From the NCBI RefSeq assembly GCF_900198655.1, contig NZ_FZPO01000015.1, positions 53,388 through 117,387 on the forward strand: a stretch of 64,000 nucleotides of DNA, given 5' to 3'. The stretch's first letter is position 1, and every line of letters starts with the position of its first letter. The position numbers and the translations under genes were made by a program. Shown piece by piece: positions 19,405 through 29,197 of the stretch. Under the pieces are notes generated by a model, which was not told the origin of the DNA, made no database searches, and saw only the letters and a list, made by a program, of their open reading frames with translations. This DNA comes from Helicobacter equorum. Lineage in GTDB: Bacteria > Campylobacterota > Campylobacteria > Campylobacterales > Helicobacteraceae.

Positions 19405-20565
19405 ATGGAGAGTAATATTTTAGATATACAAGAGCTTGGAAGTGATGTGATAACGAACGGACAGATAGGAAGTATCGCTGTCATTGGCGTAGGTGGTGGA
19501 GGCTGTAACACTATCAACTATCTTATTTCTCATGGTATACAGCAAGAAGTGACACTCATAGCCGCTAATACGGACGCTCAACATCTCAAACACAATAAGG
19601 CGCACATTAAACTTCAGTTAGGTAAAAAAACTACCAATGGTTTGGGAGCTGGGACAAATCCTGAACAAGGAAAAAAAGCAGCCGTAGAAAGTGAAGAGGA
19701 GATACGCGAGCTACTCAAAAATTATGATATTATCTTTATTGCTACTGGTTTGGGTGGTGGAACAGGAACAGGAGCTGCACCCGTGATTGCTAAGATTATG
19801 CGTGAAACTGGGGCTTTGGTTATATCCATAGCTACTACACCCTTTAGATATGAGGGCAAAAGGCGTGCAAAAGTGGCAGAAGCAGGTAAGAAGGAACTTA
19901 AGGCAGAGAGTGATTGTATCATTATTATTCCCAATGATAGAATATCTTCAAAAGGTGGTATAGGCAACAGAGAGGCTATGGCAAAAGTTGATAGTGTGCT
20001 TGCCAATGCGGTTAAAGGATTGGCAAATATTATTCTTGGAGGTGATGGCGAGAGTAATATCAACATAGACTTTTCTGATGTCTCAGCTGTGATGAAAAGC
20101 AGAGGACTCGCAGTAATGGGTATGGGTGAAGCCCAAGGAGCTAATGCAGCCAATCAAGCCTTGAATAACGCACTATCTTCAGAGATGATGGGGAATGTCA
20201 ATGTAACTAACGCACAAGGGATTCTTGTATGTTTGGAGATTCACCCTGATTATCCTAGAGAAGAGATGGAGGAAGTGCTTGATAGAATTGGTGAGTATGA
20301 AACCGATGAAACAATCTATAAGTGCGGAATCTATACCAATGAAAGTTTTTTAGATGATTTTGTGCGTATCACATTTATTGCTACAGGCTTTGCCGATGAG
20401 GTGGTAGAAGCATCTGTGGCACAAGAGAGTGTAGAGAATCTTAAAATGACTTCTTCTAGTGTTTCGCCCACTCATCAATCTAGAGAGATTCGTAGGGTTT
20501 CAGGAGATGGTATTACAGAAGTTCATTATGATATTCCAACTTTTATGCGTCAGGGGCAAGACTAA
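19405..20565 (+). CDS. ftsZ: Cell division protein FtsZ
   Basis: Tubulin-like GTPase that forms the division ring. The tubulin signature GGGTGTGAAP is near residue 117 and the T7 loop residues (NIDFSDV) near 215. The C-terminal peptide DIPTFMRQ that binds FtsA is the end of the protein. The ATG at 19405 has GAGG 7 bases upstream; an in-frame ATG at 19399 is too close to that site. Length is 386 residues from this start. Confidence 0.97.
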   Translation: MESNILDIQELGSDVITNGQIGSIAVIGVGGGGCNTINYLISHGIQQEVTLIAANTDAQHLKHNKAHIKLQLGKKTTNGLGAGTNPEQGKKAAVESEEEIRELLKNYDIIFIATGLGGGTGTGAAPVIAKIMRETGALVISIATTPFRYEGKRRAKVAEAGKKELKAESDCIIIIPNDRISSKGGIGNREAMAKVDSVLANAVKGLANIILGGDGESNINIDFSDVSAVMKSRGLAVMGMGEAQGANAANQALNNALSSEMMGNVNVTNAQGILVCLEIHPDYPREEMEEVLDRIGEYETDETIYKCGIYTNESFLDDFVRITFIATGFADEVVEASVAQESVENLKMTSSSVSPTHQSREIRRVSGDGITEVHYDIPTFMRQGQD

Positions 20566-21027
20566 ATGGCGTTTCGTGGCATAGATTCAGCATATTTGTT
20601 ATTGCTTGGGGTGTGCGTGGGGGCAATGATTGCATGTGGCATTATGAGTGCACCCATAATCTTTCGAGCTGGCGAGATTTTGTCTATACCCATTAGCATA
20701 GAGCAAAGTGGTATTTTGATGGGGCTTATTTTTCAAAAGCTGTCAATGTTGCTTTATATTGTTGGTATAATCATTTTTGTCTTTGAACTTTTTGCAGCAC
20801 GTCTTTTCCGAACCTCTGGGGTGTTGGTTATGTTGAGTGCTGGTGTGAGTATTATGATGATCTTGCTTTTTAACCTCTACTATATGCCTTATATTCTGAA
20901 TACCACAGATACTCAAGCACCAGAGTTTGAATCTATGCATACCCAAAGTGTGATAGTTTTTAAAATCTTGGTTGTTAGTTTTGCAACACTCTTTGTTGCA
21001 AAATCTTTCAAACTTTTTAAATCTTAA
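20566..21027 (+). CDS. DUF4149-like four-helix membrane protein
   Basis: A 153-residue integral membrane protein with four predicted helices and an Asn/Tyr-containing third helix (NLYYMPYIL), resembling the DUF4149/TMEM205-like family. No catalytic motif is visible and its role is unknown. It starts immediately after the ftsZ stop (TAA-ATG), so it is translated from the ppiD-ftsA-ftsZ transcript and may belong to the division or envelope machinery by context. Confidence 0.75.
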   Translation: MAFRGIDSAYLLLLGVCVGAMIACGIMSAPIIFRAGEILSIPISIEQSGILMGLIFQKLSMLLYIVGIIIFVFELFAARLFRTSGVLVMLSAGVSIMMILLFNLYYMPYILNTTDTQAPEFESMHTQSVIVFKILVVSFATLFVAKSFKLFKS

Positions 21028-21042
21028 TTGTATACACTTTCA

Positions 21043-21066
21043 AGCTTAGAGTAGAATCTCTAAGCT
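21043..21066. terminator. Hairpin between convergent ftsZ-operon end and dxs
   Basis: AGCTTAGAG and CTCTAAGCT form a perfect 9-base-pair stem with a TAGAAT loop. It lies 16 bases after the stop of the upstream gene and overlaps the dxs stop on the other strand. Position and symmetry suggest a bidirectional terminator, although neither side has a long U-run. The hairpin contains the over-represented heptamer AGAATCT. Confidence 0.45.
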
Positions 21067-22961
21067 ATGTGATTTAGGATAGTTTGTGCAAGTGTTTGCA
21101 CATCTAATCCCAAAGAATGCTCGACTATTTCACTTTTGCCATGAGGGACAAACATATCACGCACTTCAAAACTTGTAATTTTACTAATATGCTCTTTTGC
21201 CGGAGTTTGCATAAGTGATTCTATAATAGCACTTGCTACACCACCTAGATAATATGTATCGCTAAATACAAATGCATGTTTGTGTGTGCTAAGAAGCTGC
21301 GTAAGAAGCTGCGTATCAAGTGGCTTTACAAATCGTAAATCAAGGAGTGTTGGCATAAGTCCATTGTCTTCTAAGATTTTAGCACATTTCCATGCTCTAC
21401 CAACACCATTGCCATACCCTATGAGCAAGATCTCTTTGCCATTTTGTAGAATTTCCGCTTTCCCCAAGCTAAATTCATTTTGTGCAAATGTGTTATTAGG
21501 AAGTATAAATGTATTGCGTGGGTAGCGAAATGCACTTGGAGCATAATCACAAGTAATGGCAAATTCTATGGCTTTGCAAAGGCTTGTATTATCGCGTGGT
21601 GCAAAAAGTATCATATTTGGGATAGCGCGCAAATATGTTATATCTAATAGCCCTTGATGTGTTTCGCCATCTTCGCCTACTATTCCAGCCCTATCAATTG
21701 CAAAGCGCACAGGCATACTCATAATGCTTACATCATGAATGATTTGATCAAATGCGCGTTGCAAAAAAGTAGAATAGATTGCAACAAATGGGATAAAACC
21801 CTCTTTTGCCATAGCCGCCATAGATGTAACTGCATGCTGTTCGGCTATAGCTACATCCCAAAAACGATTTGGATCATAGTCAATAAGCGCATCTAATCCA
21901 GTGCCAGATGGCATAGCTGCCGTAACTCCTGCGATTTTTGGATTATCTTTGGCAGCATGTAAAAGTGTGGCGCTAAAGGTTTGTGTAGGTGTTGGGGTAG
22001 TGCTAGGAGTCTTGATGCTTCTACCTGTTTGTATATCAAAAGGACCTACACCATGCCATTTTTCAAAATGCCCTTCAGCAATCTCATAACCCTTGCCTTT
22101 GGTGGTTTGTGCATGGATAATGACAGGTGTTTTTAGTTCTTTGGCTTTTTGCAAGGTAGAGATGATAAGCCCTAGATTATGTCCATCGATTGGTCCTATG
22201 TAATCTAGCCCTAATTCCTCAAAGAGTAAGCCAGGTGTGATAAGTTTAAACGATTCTTCTAATCTTTTGGCGAGATAGGAGGTAGATTCGGGCATGACGG
22301 AGAGTGCTTTTTTGATTTTGGTTCGTATGGATCGATAGGTAGGGGATGCAAACGCTTGTGAAAGATAATTGCTGATTGCCCCTATTGGTTTTGCGATACT
22401 CATCTCATTGTCATTGAGGATAATAATCACAGGATATTTTCGTGCGCCAAGTTCATTTAGTGCTTCGTATGCGAGACCTGCACTAAGTGCACCATCACCA
22501 ATAAGTGCGATTGGGATACGAGAGGCATTTTGGAGCGCAAAGCTTTTGGCAGCCCCTACAGCAAGAGATATAGATGTCGAACTATGTCCAGCTATGAAAT
22601 AATCATCGCTAGATTCTGTAGGATTGCAAAATCCACTAATTCCTCCAAATGTGCGCAAACTCTCAAACTCATTCCATCGTCCTGTGATGAGTTTGTGTGC
22701 ATAGGCTTGGTGGCTCACATCAAAAATAAAAGGATTGCTTTTGCACTCAAAGGTATGATGCATTGCTACGATAAGTTCGACTGCACCCAAAGTTGAGCTT
22801 AAATGCCCACCATTTTTACTCACTGTGTGTAAAATCTTGGATCGAATTGCCTGCGTTAAGATTTCTAGTTCATCAAGACTCATTGTGTGGATAGATTTTT
22901 GCTCTAATAAAGCTTTGGCTGTTTGCTCAACTTCTTTAGGGGGTATAACGCTTGTATTCAT
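21060..22961 (-). CDS. dxs: 1-deoxy-D-xylulose-5-phosphate synthase
   Basis: Thiamine-diphosphate enzyme that condenses pyruvate and glyceraldehyde-3-phosphate, the entry step of the MEP isoprenoid pathway (ispH at 52383 is its last step). It has the ThDP motif (GDGALSAG near residue 155), the catalytic Glu region (AIAEQHAVTSMAAMA) and a transketolase C-terminal domain. Length is 633 residues. The start overlaps the fliH stop by 4 bases (ATGA). A 12-base tandem duplication at 21291-21314 encodes a doubled TQLL in the C-terminal domain. The order fliF-fliG-fliH-dxs is the same in H. pylori. Confidence 0.96.
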   Translation of the reverse strand: MNTSVIPPKEVEQTAKALLEQKSIHTMSLDELEILTQAIRSKILHTVSKNGGHLSSTLGAVELIVAMHHTFECKSNPFIFDVSHQAYAHKLITGRWNEFESLRTFGGISGFCNPTESSDDYFIAGHSSTSISLAVGAAKSFALQNASRIPIALIGDGALSAGLAYEALNELGARKYPVIIILNDNEMSIAKPIGAISNYLSQAFASPTYRSIRTKIKKALSVMPESTSYLAKRLEESFKLITPGLLFEELGLDYIGPIDGHNLGLIISTLQKAKELKTPVIIHAQTTKGKGYEIAEGHFEKWHGVGPFDIQTGRSIKTPSTTPTPTQTFSATLLHAAKDNPKIAGVTAAMPSGTGLDALIDYDPNRFWDVAIAEQHAVTSMAAMAKEGFIPFVAIYSTFLQRAFDQIIHDVSIMSMPVRFAIDRAGIVGEDGETHQGLLDITYLRAIPNMILFAPRDNTSLCKAIEFAITCDYAPSAFRYPRNTFILPNNTFAQNEFSLGKAEILQNGKEILLIGYGNGVGRAWKCAKILEDNGLMPTLLDLRFVKPLDTQLLTQLLSTHKHAFVFSDTYYLGGVASAIIESLMQTPAKEHISKITSFEVRDMFVPHGKSEIVEHSLGLDVQTLAQTILNHIA

Positions 22962-23767
22962 AGCTCTCTCATATTTTCTAGGATGGATTGTTTCATATTT
23001 TTATAGCGTGTCATAATGCTTCCATCAAGATTGCCTTGATTGCTGATGATAACGACACCACCGGGTTTTAGTGCGTTATCGGAGAGAATAGTAATTTTTT
23101 GCATACCTTCTGGTTGTGCGCTTTCTAGCTGTTCTTTAAGATATAGATAGTCTTGTGGATTGACTTTGAGTGTAATGTCCGTAGCATCGATAATGGAGTG
23201 TAAAAGTTCTTTGGCAAGGGTAAGTGCGACTTTTTGACTATTTTCTTCTATTTCTTTGACAATGACTTCTTTAGCGATATCCACAGCTATAGCACTTAGT
23301 TCTTTTTCGAGGTTTTGGAGATGAGTTTGAGAATCTTTAAGGGCATTTTCTAGGGTGATGATAGAATCTACCAAGACTTTCTTTTGTGTATTGAGTTCGT
23401 CTTGTATTTCTGTTTTGATTTCTTCTTTCGCTTGATTGTAACCTTCTTTGTATGCCTCATCTTTAGCATTATTAAGTTGTTCTTGTACTTGACTTTGGGC
23501 TTTTTCAAACTGCAATTGTAATTTGGCTAACGAATCAGATAGTTCATCGCTTTTTTGCAAAAGTCTATCCACAAGTTCTTTTTCTAAGCTTGGTATTTTT
23601 GGTGGCTGCTCTATGGGCGCAATCTCTTGCACGACTGGTGTTGGTGCCATTTCTTGTGGTGTCGTATCATCATATTGTGTGATGGATTTAAACTCATACT
23701 TGCTAATCTTATGGTTACGTGCACTTTGTGTGCCAATGATATTTTCTTGATTAAACAATGACATCAT
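22958..23767 (-). CDS. fliH: Flagellar export apparatus regulator FliH
   Basis: Peripheral stator protein that binds and regulates the FliI ATPase of the flagellar type III exporter. The protein has a variable Pro-rich N-terminus, a long coiled coil (about residues 65-140, Glu/Lys/Gln-rich) and a conserved C-terminal domain containing GGVVIISNQGNLDGSI. Length is 269 residues. It overlaps fliG by 17 bases and dxs by 4 bases, so the three are translationally coupled. Confidence 0.9.
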   Translation of the reverse strand: MMSLFNQENIIGTQSARNHKISKYEFKSITQYDDTTPQEMAPTPVVQEIAPIEQPPKIPSLEKELVDRLLQKSDELSDSLAKLQLQFEKAQSQVQEQLNNAKDEAYKEGYNQAKEEIKTEIQDELNTQKKVLVDSIITLENALKDSQTHLQNLEKELSAIAVDIAKEVIVKEIEENSQKVALTLAKELLHSIIDATDITLKVNPQDYLYLKEQLESAQPEGMQKITILSDNALKPGGVVIISNQGNLDGSIMTRYKNMKQSILENMREL

Positions 23768-24782
23768 CCTGCTCGCCTAATTGAATTAGACCTTGTTCAG
23801 AGAGTGTTTGCACGACTTCGACAATTTTTCGTTGAGCATTTTCTACATCACGCACTTTAACTGCTCCAAGAAATTGCATTTCCTCGATAAATTGTTCGCT
23901 TGCCCTTTGACTCATATTTGCCATAAATTTTTGTTTGAGTTCATCATTAGCTGACTTGAGCGCAAGAGTAAGATCCTTCTTGTCGGCGATTTTTAGGATT
24001 TCTCTAATAGCGTTATTATCGAGTTTGTTGATATCCTCAAATGTAAACATCATCTCTTTAATTTCTGTAGCAAGTTGCTCATCAATTTGTTCAATGTGTG
24101 CAATAGTTGCTTTGGCTGCTTTTTGTCCTAATCTGTTAAACATTTCTGCCACAGAACGTGTTCCACCAACTTCTACTTTGTAGCTTGTAAGAGATTCTAG
24201 TTTGTTTTCAAGCACTGCAGACACTCTTTTAACAACATTTGGCGAAATATCTCCAAGATTTGCCATTCTAATAGCCACTTCAGCGCGTAAATCATCAGAA
24301 AAATACCCTAAAGTCTCTGCTGCAGAGTTTGGATCCATGTGCGCAAGAATGAGAGCGATTGTTTGTGGATGTTCGTTGATAATAAAATCTGCGAGCTGTT
24401 GCGGACGTACTTTGGCAAGGTATGCAAAGTTTTTGGCAGATTGCATTGTTTTGGCAAGTTTGTCTAAAATTGCCTTGGCAGCCTCTGGTCCTAGTGCTTT
24501 GATAAGTAAATCTCTTGCATAATCCAAACCACCGGTGTTAATATATTGGTTAGATTGGAAAATGATATAAAATTCTTCTAAGATTGCTGCCCCTATACTT
24601 TTATCGGTATTACCAAGTTGTGCAATTTGTTTAGAAATTTCTGTAATAGAATCTATATCGAGGTGGCGAAATATATCACTAGTGATTTCATCACCTAATT
24701 GTATGAGTAAAATTGCAATTTTTTCTGACATAGAGAGTTCATCATATTGTGCTCTTTGTCGTGGTGTGAGATTAATCGCCAT
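23751..24782 (-). CDS. fliG: Flagellar motor switch protein FliG
   Basis: Cytoplasmic switch-ring protein that couples stator torque to the rotor and reverses the motor. It has the EHPQTIALILAHMD motif near residue 130 in the middle domain, and a charged C-terminal domain with the torque-helix residues (about 275-310). Length is 343 residues, the normal size. The ATG is preceded by AAGGAT. It lies 14 bases after fliF. Confidence 0.96.
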   Translation of the reverse strand: MAINLTPRQRAQYDELSMSEKIAILLIQLGDEITSDIFRHLDIDSITEISKQIAQLGNTDKSIGAAILEEFYIIFQSNQYINTGGLDYARDLLIKALGPEAAKAILDKLAKTMQSAKNFAYLAKVRPQQLADFIINEHPQTIALILAHMDPNSAAETLGYFSDDLRAEVAIRMANLGDISPNVVKRVSAVLENKLESLTSYKVEVGGTRSVAEMFNRLGQKAAKATIAHIEQIDEQLATEIKEMMFTFEDINKLDNNAIREILKIADKKDLTLALKSANDELKQKFMANMSQRASEQFIEEMQFLGAVKVRDVENAQRKIVEVVQTLSEQGLIQLGEQDDVIV

Positions 24783-24796
24783 ATTATATCCTTACT

Positions 24797-26509
24797 CTAT
24801 GAAGCATTATTTATTTCTATTTCATCTTTGATGAGTGTTTGAAAAAGCGAGGCAACTTCCTCAGGTTTTTCAGCAATGATACTACGCATACGCTCTAAAA
24901 TAACTTCATATTTTACTTCATCTTCGTTAAACCCGCCACCAAGACCTAACTGATCTTCTACGCGTTTGCGTAGCTCACTAAAGCGATTGAGATCTTCATC
25001 ATCATCTTCTTCAAGACGTAAGAGGGATTCTACCTCATCATCATCTTCTTCTTGCACTTCAAGCATACGCTCGGCAAATGGTGTAACGATTTTTTTGTAA
25101 AAGATAAAGAGTACAATAGCCACAATAAAGTATTTGATAAGAGGCAAGAATGGACCTAAGTATTTTTCGATATTTTCCGAAAAGCTTTCCCAAGAATCCT
25201 TAGGTCGATAATTGGCTGTAGCAGCATTTAGTTCAAAGTTCGAAACCTTAACAAAATCTCCCCTATCCTCATTAAAGGATATAACGCCTTTGACAATATC
25301 CTCTATTTCTTTTAAATCACGCTCACTTCGCGGCACATATTCCAAACGCCTGTTTCCATCTTCATTGGTTACTTCGCGATATGTCCCATCGATGACCACA
25401 CCTGTACTTATGCGTTTAAGTGTCCCAATAGGTCCTTTGATTTCACTTACTGTTCGATCTACGACATAGTTTGTGGCTTCATCGGTTTTATGTTTTTCAT
25501 TCATGATAGTATTATCATCAAGTCCTTGGACAGGTCCTATATTGCTTACTACACCCGGGACACCACCTATTGGAGCTTCACGAATACCCTTTTCGTGCTC
25601 TTCGATATTTCGTTGCGCAGCAACGACATTGTTGCCAAAAAGTTCTTGTGTTTGTTTGACCTGACTAAAATCAAATTCCATACTTACTTGCGCACGGACT
25701 CTGTTTTCATCACCTACAATAGCCTTAAGTGCCTCGATGATTTTGCGTTCATAATTTTTCTCAATATTCATTTGATATTTGCGTTGCTGTTCGGCAAGTT
25801 TTATCATGCCCGATGGTTCGCTAAATTCATTGAGTTCACCGAGTAAATCCCCATCTTGATTGATGATTTTTACTCTATCTGGCGTGAGGTTAGTTACCGC
25901 AGCAGCCACAAGATTTTTGATACCAATGGTTTGTGCCTGGGTGAGATCCATGCCCTGCCGTAGTTGAATCTTAACCGATGCGGTGGGTGGAATGTTTTGC
26001 TTGCTAAATACGGACTTTTCTGCTGGAGCAATAAGGACACTCGCGCTCTCAATAGCCGTAATGCTTTCGATAGTTTTTGTGAGTTCGCCCTCTACAGCAA
26101 GTTGGTATTTTGTTTGTTCCCTAAAGTCTGTATCACCAAGATTCTGATTTTCGATAAAGTCGCTAAACCCTATTTTTTTCCCTTGTTTTGGGATCCCTAA
26201 AGAGGCGAGGTTAATGCGTTGCTCATAGACCTTGTCGCTAGGGATAAGGATTGTATTATCTGTAGGAATTTTATATGGAATCTTGTTTTGTTGGAGGTTT
26301 TGTAAAATAAGCGCACTATCTGCAGGATCCACACCATTAAATAGCACAGAATAGCCTTCATATTCATTTTTTGAATCCACTCTAAAAAGCACAAGATAGG
26401 TAACAAATGATATGAGAATAACAATCGTAGCAAGAATAATAATGCGCTGTTTTTTGTTAATACGCCCAAGTATTTTTGAAACTTGTTCTAAAATTAACTG
26501 CAGATTCAA
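24797..26509 (-). CDS. fliF: Flagellar MS-ring protein FliF
   Basis: Forms the inner-membrane MS ring of the flagellar basal body. Two membrane helices bracket the large periplasmic YscJ/FliF domains: residues about 23-43 and 445-465. The cytoplasmic C-terminus binds FliG. A very acidic stretch (LEVQEEDDDEVESLL and a second DDDED block) lies after the second helix. The start is a TTG at 26509 with AGGAG 7 bases upstream; no ATG fits. Length is 570 residues. It lies 19 bases after hisC. Confidence 0.96.
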   Translation of the reverse strand: MNLQLILEQVSKILGRINKKQRIIILATIVILISFVTYLVLFRVDSKNEYEGYSVLFNGVDPADSALILQNLQQNKIPYKIPTDNTILIPSDKVYEQRINLASLGIPKQGKKIGFSDFIENQNLGDTDFREQTKYQLAVEGELTKTIESITAIESASVLIAPAEKSVFSKQNIPPTASVKIQLRQGMDLTQAQTIGIKNLVAAAVTNLTPDRVKIINQDGDLLGELNEFSEPSGMIKLAEQQRKYQMNIEKNYERKIIEALKAIVGDENRVRAQVSMEFDFSQVKQTQELFGNNVVAAQRNIEEHEKGIREAPIGGVPGVVSNIGPVQGLDDNTIMNEKHKTDEATNYVVDRTVSEIKGPIGTLKRISTGVVIDGTYREVTNEDGNRRLEYVPRSERDLKEIEDIVKGVISFNEDRGDFVKVSNFELNAATANYRPKDSWESFSENIEKYLGPFLPLIKYFIVAIVLFIFYKKIVTPFAERMLEVQEEDDDEVESLLRLEEDDDEDLNRFSELRKRVEDQLGLGGGFNEDEVKYEVILERMRSIIAEKPEEVASLFQTLIKDEIEINNAS

Positions 26510-26528
26510 ATGATTCTCCTAATTTTTG

Positions 26529-27620
26529 TCACTGCTCTAGATATTGTTGTATAAACGCAAGCACACGCGTATTTTGCTCTTTTGTGCCAATAGTGATTCT
26601 AAAAGCATTAAGTCCGTAACTAGTTAGATCGCGCACAATAATCCCACGCTCCAAAAGCCATTGGCAACATTTGCTACTTTGAATTTTGTCGCTGTGATAG
26701 GTAATAAAATTTGTATACGAAGGGATATACCTAATAGCGTGATCTTTTGCAAACTCTTCATAGCGTGCCATTTCCTCGAAATTTTTCTGTATGCAAGAGT
26801 GGATAAAATCTTGATCTCTAAGGGCTTGGATTGCTACTTGCAAACTTAGTGTTGTAATATTAAATGGTGGTCGCACTTTATGTAAGGCGGTAGTAATATC
26901 TTTTTGTGCTATACCATATCCTACACGCATGCCACCCAATCCATAGGCTTTGGAAAAAGTCCCTAGATAAATGACATTTGGGTATGTAGCAATAAAATGT
27001 GATGGATTAATGCTTCTGGCACTATCTTTGTAGGTGGCATATTCTTGATATGCTCCGTCGATGACTACAAGTGTATCAGGGCTGATTTGCGCGATAAAAT
27101 CCTCTATTTGCTTAGATTCTAGACATTCTCCTAGTGGATTGTTAGGCACACACAAAAAGATAATATCTGGCTTATGTGTTTGGTAGGATTCTAAAAATTG
27201 TGCAAGATTATGAGCATTATCAGGTGTTTTGATGACTTCTGCACCATAAAGCTTGGCATAGATTCCATACATTGCAAAGGTTACTCCTGCATGCAAGATT
27301 TTAAGCCCTTCTTTATATAGTGCGTGGATACAAAATTCAATAATCTGATCGCTCCCAGATCCGATAATGATATTTTGAGAATCTACACCATAATGCGTAG
27401 CTAAGCCATCTTTTAACTCATAATATGAATCATCAGGGTAAAGACTCATAGTCTCAAGTTGTATGGATTGTAAGACTTTTGGGGAAGTGCCATATGGATT
27501 TTCATTACTTGCAAGTTTGATAATATCTTCACGCTTTATGCCATATTCACGCACCACTAATTCTATAGGTTTTCCAGCTTCATAAGGGGTGATATGTTGC
27601 AATACGCGATTAAAGTGCAT
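26529..27620 (-). CDS. hisC: Histidinol-phosphate aminotransferase
   Basis: PLP enzyme that transaminates imidazole-acetol phosphate in histidine synthesis; paralogues act on aromatic amino acids. The PLP lysine is Lys224 in TFSKAYGLGGMRVG, and the SNENPYG motif near residue 38 is typical. Length is 363 residues. It heads the minus-strand block hisC-fliF-fliG-fliH-dxs. Other his genes are not nearby, so the in vivo substrate could be broader. Confidence 0.88.
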   Translation of the reverse strand: MHFNRVLQHITPYEAGKPIELVVREYGIKREDIIKLASNENPYGTSPKVLQSIQLETMSLYPDDSYYELKDGLATHYGVDSQNIIIGSGSDQIIEFCIHALYKEGLKILHAGVTFAMYGIYAKLYGAEVIKTPDNAHNLAQFLESYQTHKPDIIFLCVPNNPLGECLESKQIEDFIAQISPDTLVVIDGAYQEYATYKDSARSINPSHFIATYPNVIYLGTFSKAYGLGGMRVGYGIAQKDITTALHKVRPPFNITTLSLQVAIQALRDQDFIHSCIQKNFEEMARYEEFAKDHAIRYIPSYTNFITYHSDKIQSSKCCQWLLERGIIVRDLTSYGLNAFRITIGTKEQNTRVLAFIQQYLEQ

Positions 27621-27775
27621 AATACATCCTTGTGACTATAAATCTAGAATTTGAGTTGCTTTTTTAAGGTGGTTTCAAAAATTCTGTGCCAAAACTTTTA
27701 AATTGTATCGCATTTCTGCTAAAGTTTTTGTAAAATTTTTAGCAAAATTCTTTAGTGCGATAAAGGAGTGTAGTT

Positions 27776-29179
27776 ATGAGTTCAAATGGACGAGAGAAAA
27801 TATTTAGAGAATACGATATACGCGGTATTTTTGATAAAGATCTTACACAAGATGTGGTATTTAATATCGGTAGGCTTTTGGGAGAGAGACTTAAAAAGCT
27901 TGGAGAAAGCAGTGTGAGTATTGGCATTGATGCACGCACACATTCACCCATTCTTTTTGGGTGGCTAAAAAGTGGTTTTGAAAATGCCCATATTGCAGTG
28001 TATGATTTGGGGCTTATTCCTACTCCTGTGGCATATTTTACTACATATAATGCCATAAATGGCGTGCAGTGTAGAAATTCTGTGATGATTACAGGTTCGC
28101 ATAATCCCCCACAATACAATGGTTTTAAAATAACTTTGCAAAATGCACCATTTTATGGTGAGGCGATTAAAGAGCTTGGAGAGGAACTTATAGCACAGCT
28201 TGATACGCACCCATATCTACTTTCTACTGAATCTTGTGAAAAGCTCCCAGCACTAGATTCTTATATTGCATTTTTGAGTGAGCAATTTGCTCATCTAGCG
28301 CATTTTCCTTATAAGGTTGCCATTGATTGTGGTAATGGCGTGGCAGGTGTGGCGATTAAGCAAGTGTTAGAGAATCTACATATTGATTATGAGGCGTTGT
28401 ATTTTGAGCCAGATGGCACTTTTCCTAATCATCACCCAGATCCAAGCGAGGAAGAGAATTTGCACGATCTTAAAGCCATTATGGCACAAAAACAAATCCC
28501 TATTGGTATTGCCTTTGATGGCGATGCGGATAGGTTGGCACTCTTAAGCACAAACTATAGCTATAAGGGCGATGAGTTAGCCATACTCTTTGCACGTGAA
28601 ATGGCAAGTCGTGGCATCAAACCTATTGTCATAGGCGAGGTAAAATGCTCGAGTATAATGTATGATGAAATCAACAAAATAGGTAAGGCAGTGATGTATA
28701 AAACTGGACACTCCAATCTCAAAGTAAAGCTCAAAGAACTCAACGCTGATCTTGCTGCTGAAATGAGCGGACATATTTTTTTTAAAGAGCGGTATTTTGG
28801 GTATGATGATGCGATTTATTCGGCATTTAGGGCATTAGAATTGTTTGTAAAATCCACACCACAAGAGATAGAATCTCAAATTGCAGCTTTACCAAAGATG
28901 TTTTCAACTCCAGAAGAAAAGATTCCCACCACAGAAGAGCAAAAATTTTCTCTTATTGCTAAGCTAACAACGTGTCTTTCTCACCCACCAGCAGACTTTC
29001 CAAAGATTTTAGATATTATTGATATTGATGGTTTGCGCGTGGTATTTGAGCATGGTTGGGGACTTTTGCGAGCAAGCAATACGACGCCAGTGCTTGTTAG
29101 TCGTTTTGAGGCAGATTCACAAGAGTATGCGATGTCGTATAAACAAAAAATGCTTGAACTTCTCGCACAATGCCAGTAA
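27776..29179 (+). CDS. Phosphomannomutase/phosphoglucomutase
   Basis: Interconverts hexose 6- and 1-phosphates for nucleotide-sugar supply. The phosphoserine loop TGSHNPPQYNGFK has Ser108, the Mg-binding loop is DGDADRLA near residue 248, the sugar-binding segment is EMSGHIFF near residue 330 and the phosphate-binding RASNTTP is near the C-terminus. Length is 467 residues, AlgC/ManB-like. It is distinct from glmM at 41576. It precedes pyrC and waaA, consistent with a role in LPS or glycan precursor synthesis. Confidence 0.92.
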   Translation: MSSNGREKIFREYDIRGIFDKDLTQDVVFNIGRLLGERLKKLGESSVSIGIDARTHSPILFGWLKSGFENAHIAVYDLGLIPTPVAYFTTYNAINGVQCRNSVMITGSHNPPQYNGFKITLQNAPFYGEAIKELGEELIAQLDTHPYLLSTESCEKLPALDSYIAFLSEQFAHLAHFPYKVAIDCGNGVAGVAIKQVLENLHIDYEALYFEPDGTFPNHHPDPSEEENLHDLKAIMAQKQIPIGIAFDGDADRLALLSTNYSYKGDELAILFAREMASRGIKPIVIGEVKCSSIMYDEINKIGKAVMYKTGHSNLKVKLKELNADLAAEMSGHIFFKERYFGYDDAIYSAFRALELFVKSTPQEIESQIAALPKMFSTPEEKIPTTEEQKFSLIAKLTTCLSHPPADFPKILDIIDIDGLRVVFEHGWGLLRASNTTPVLVSRFEADSQEYAMSYKQKMLELLAQCQ

Positions 29180-29197
29180 CAATCTTTGGGGTGAGTG

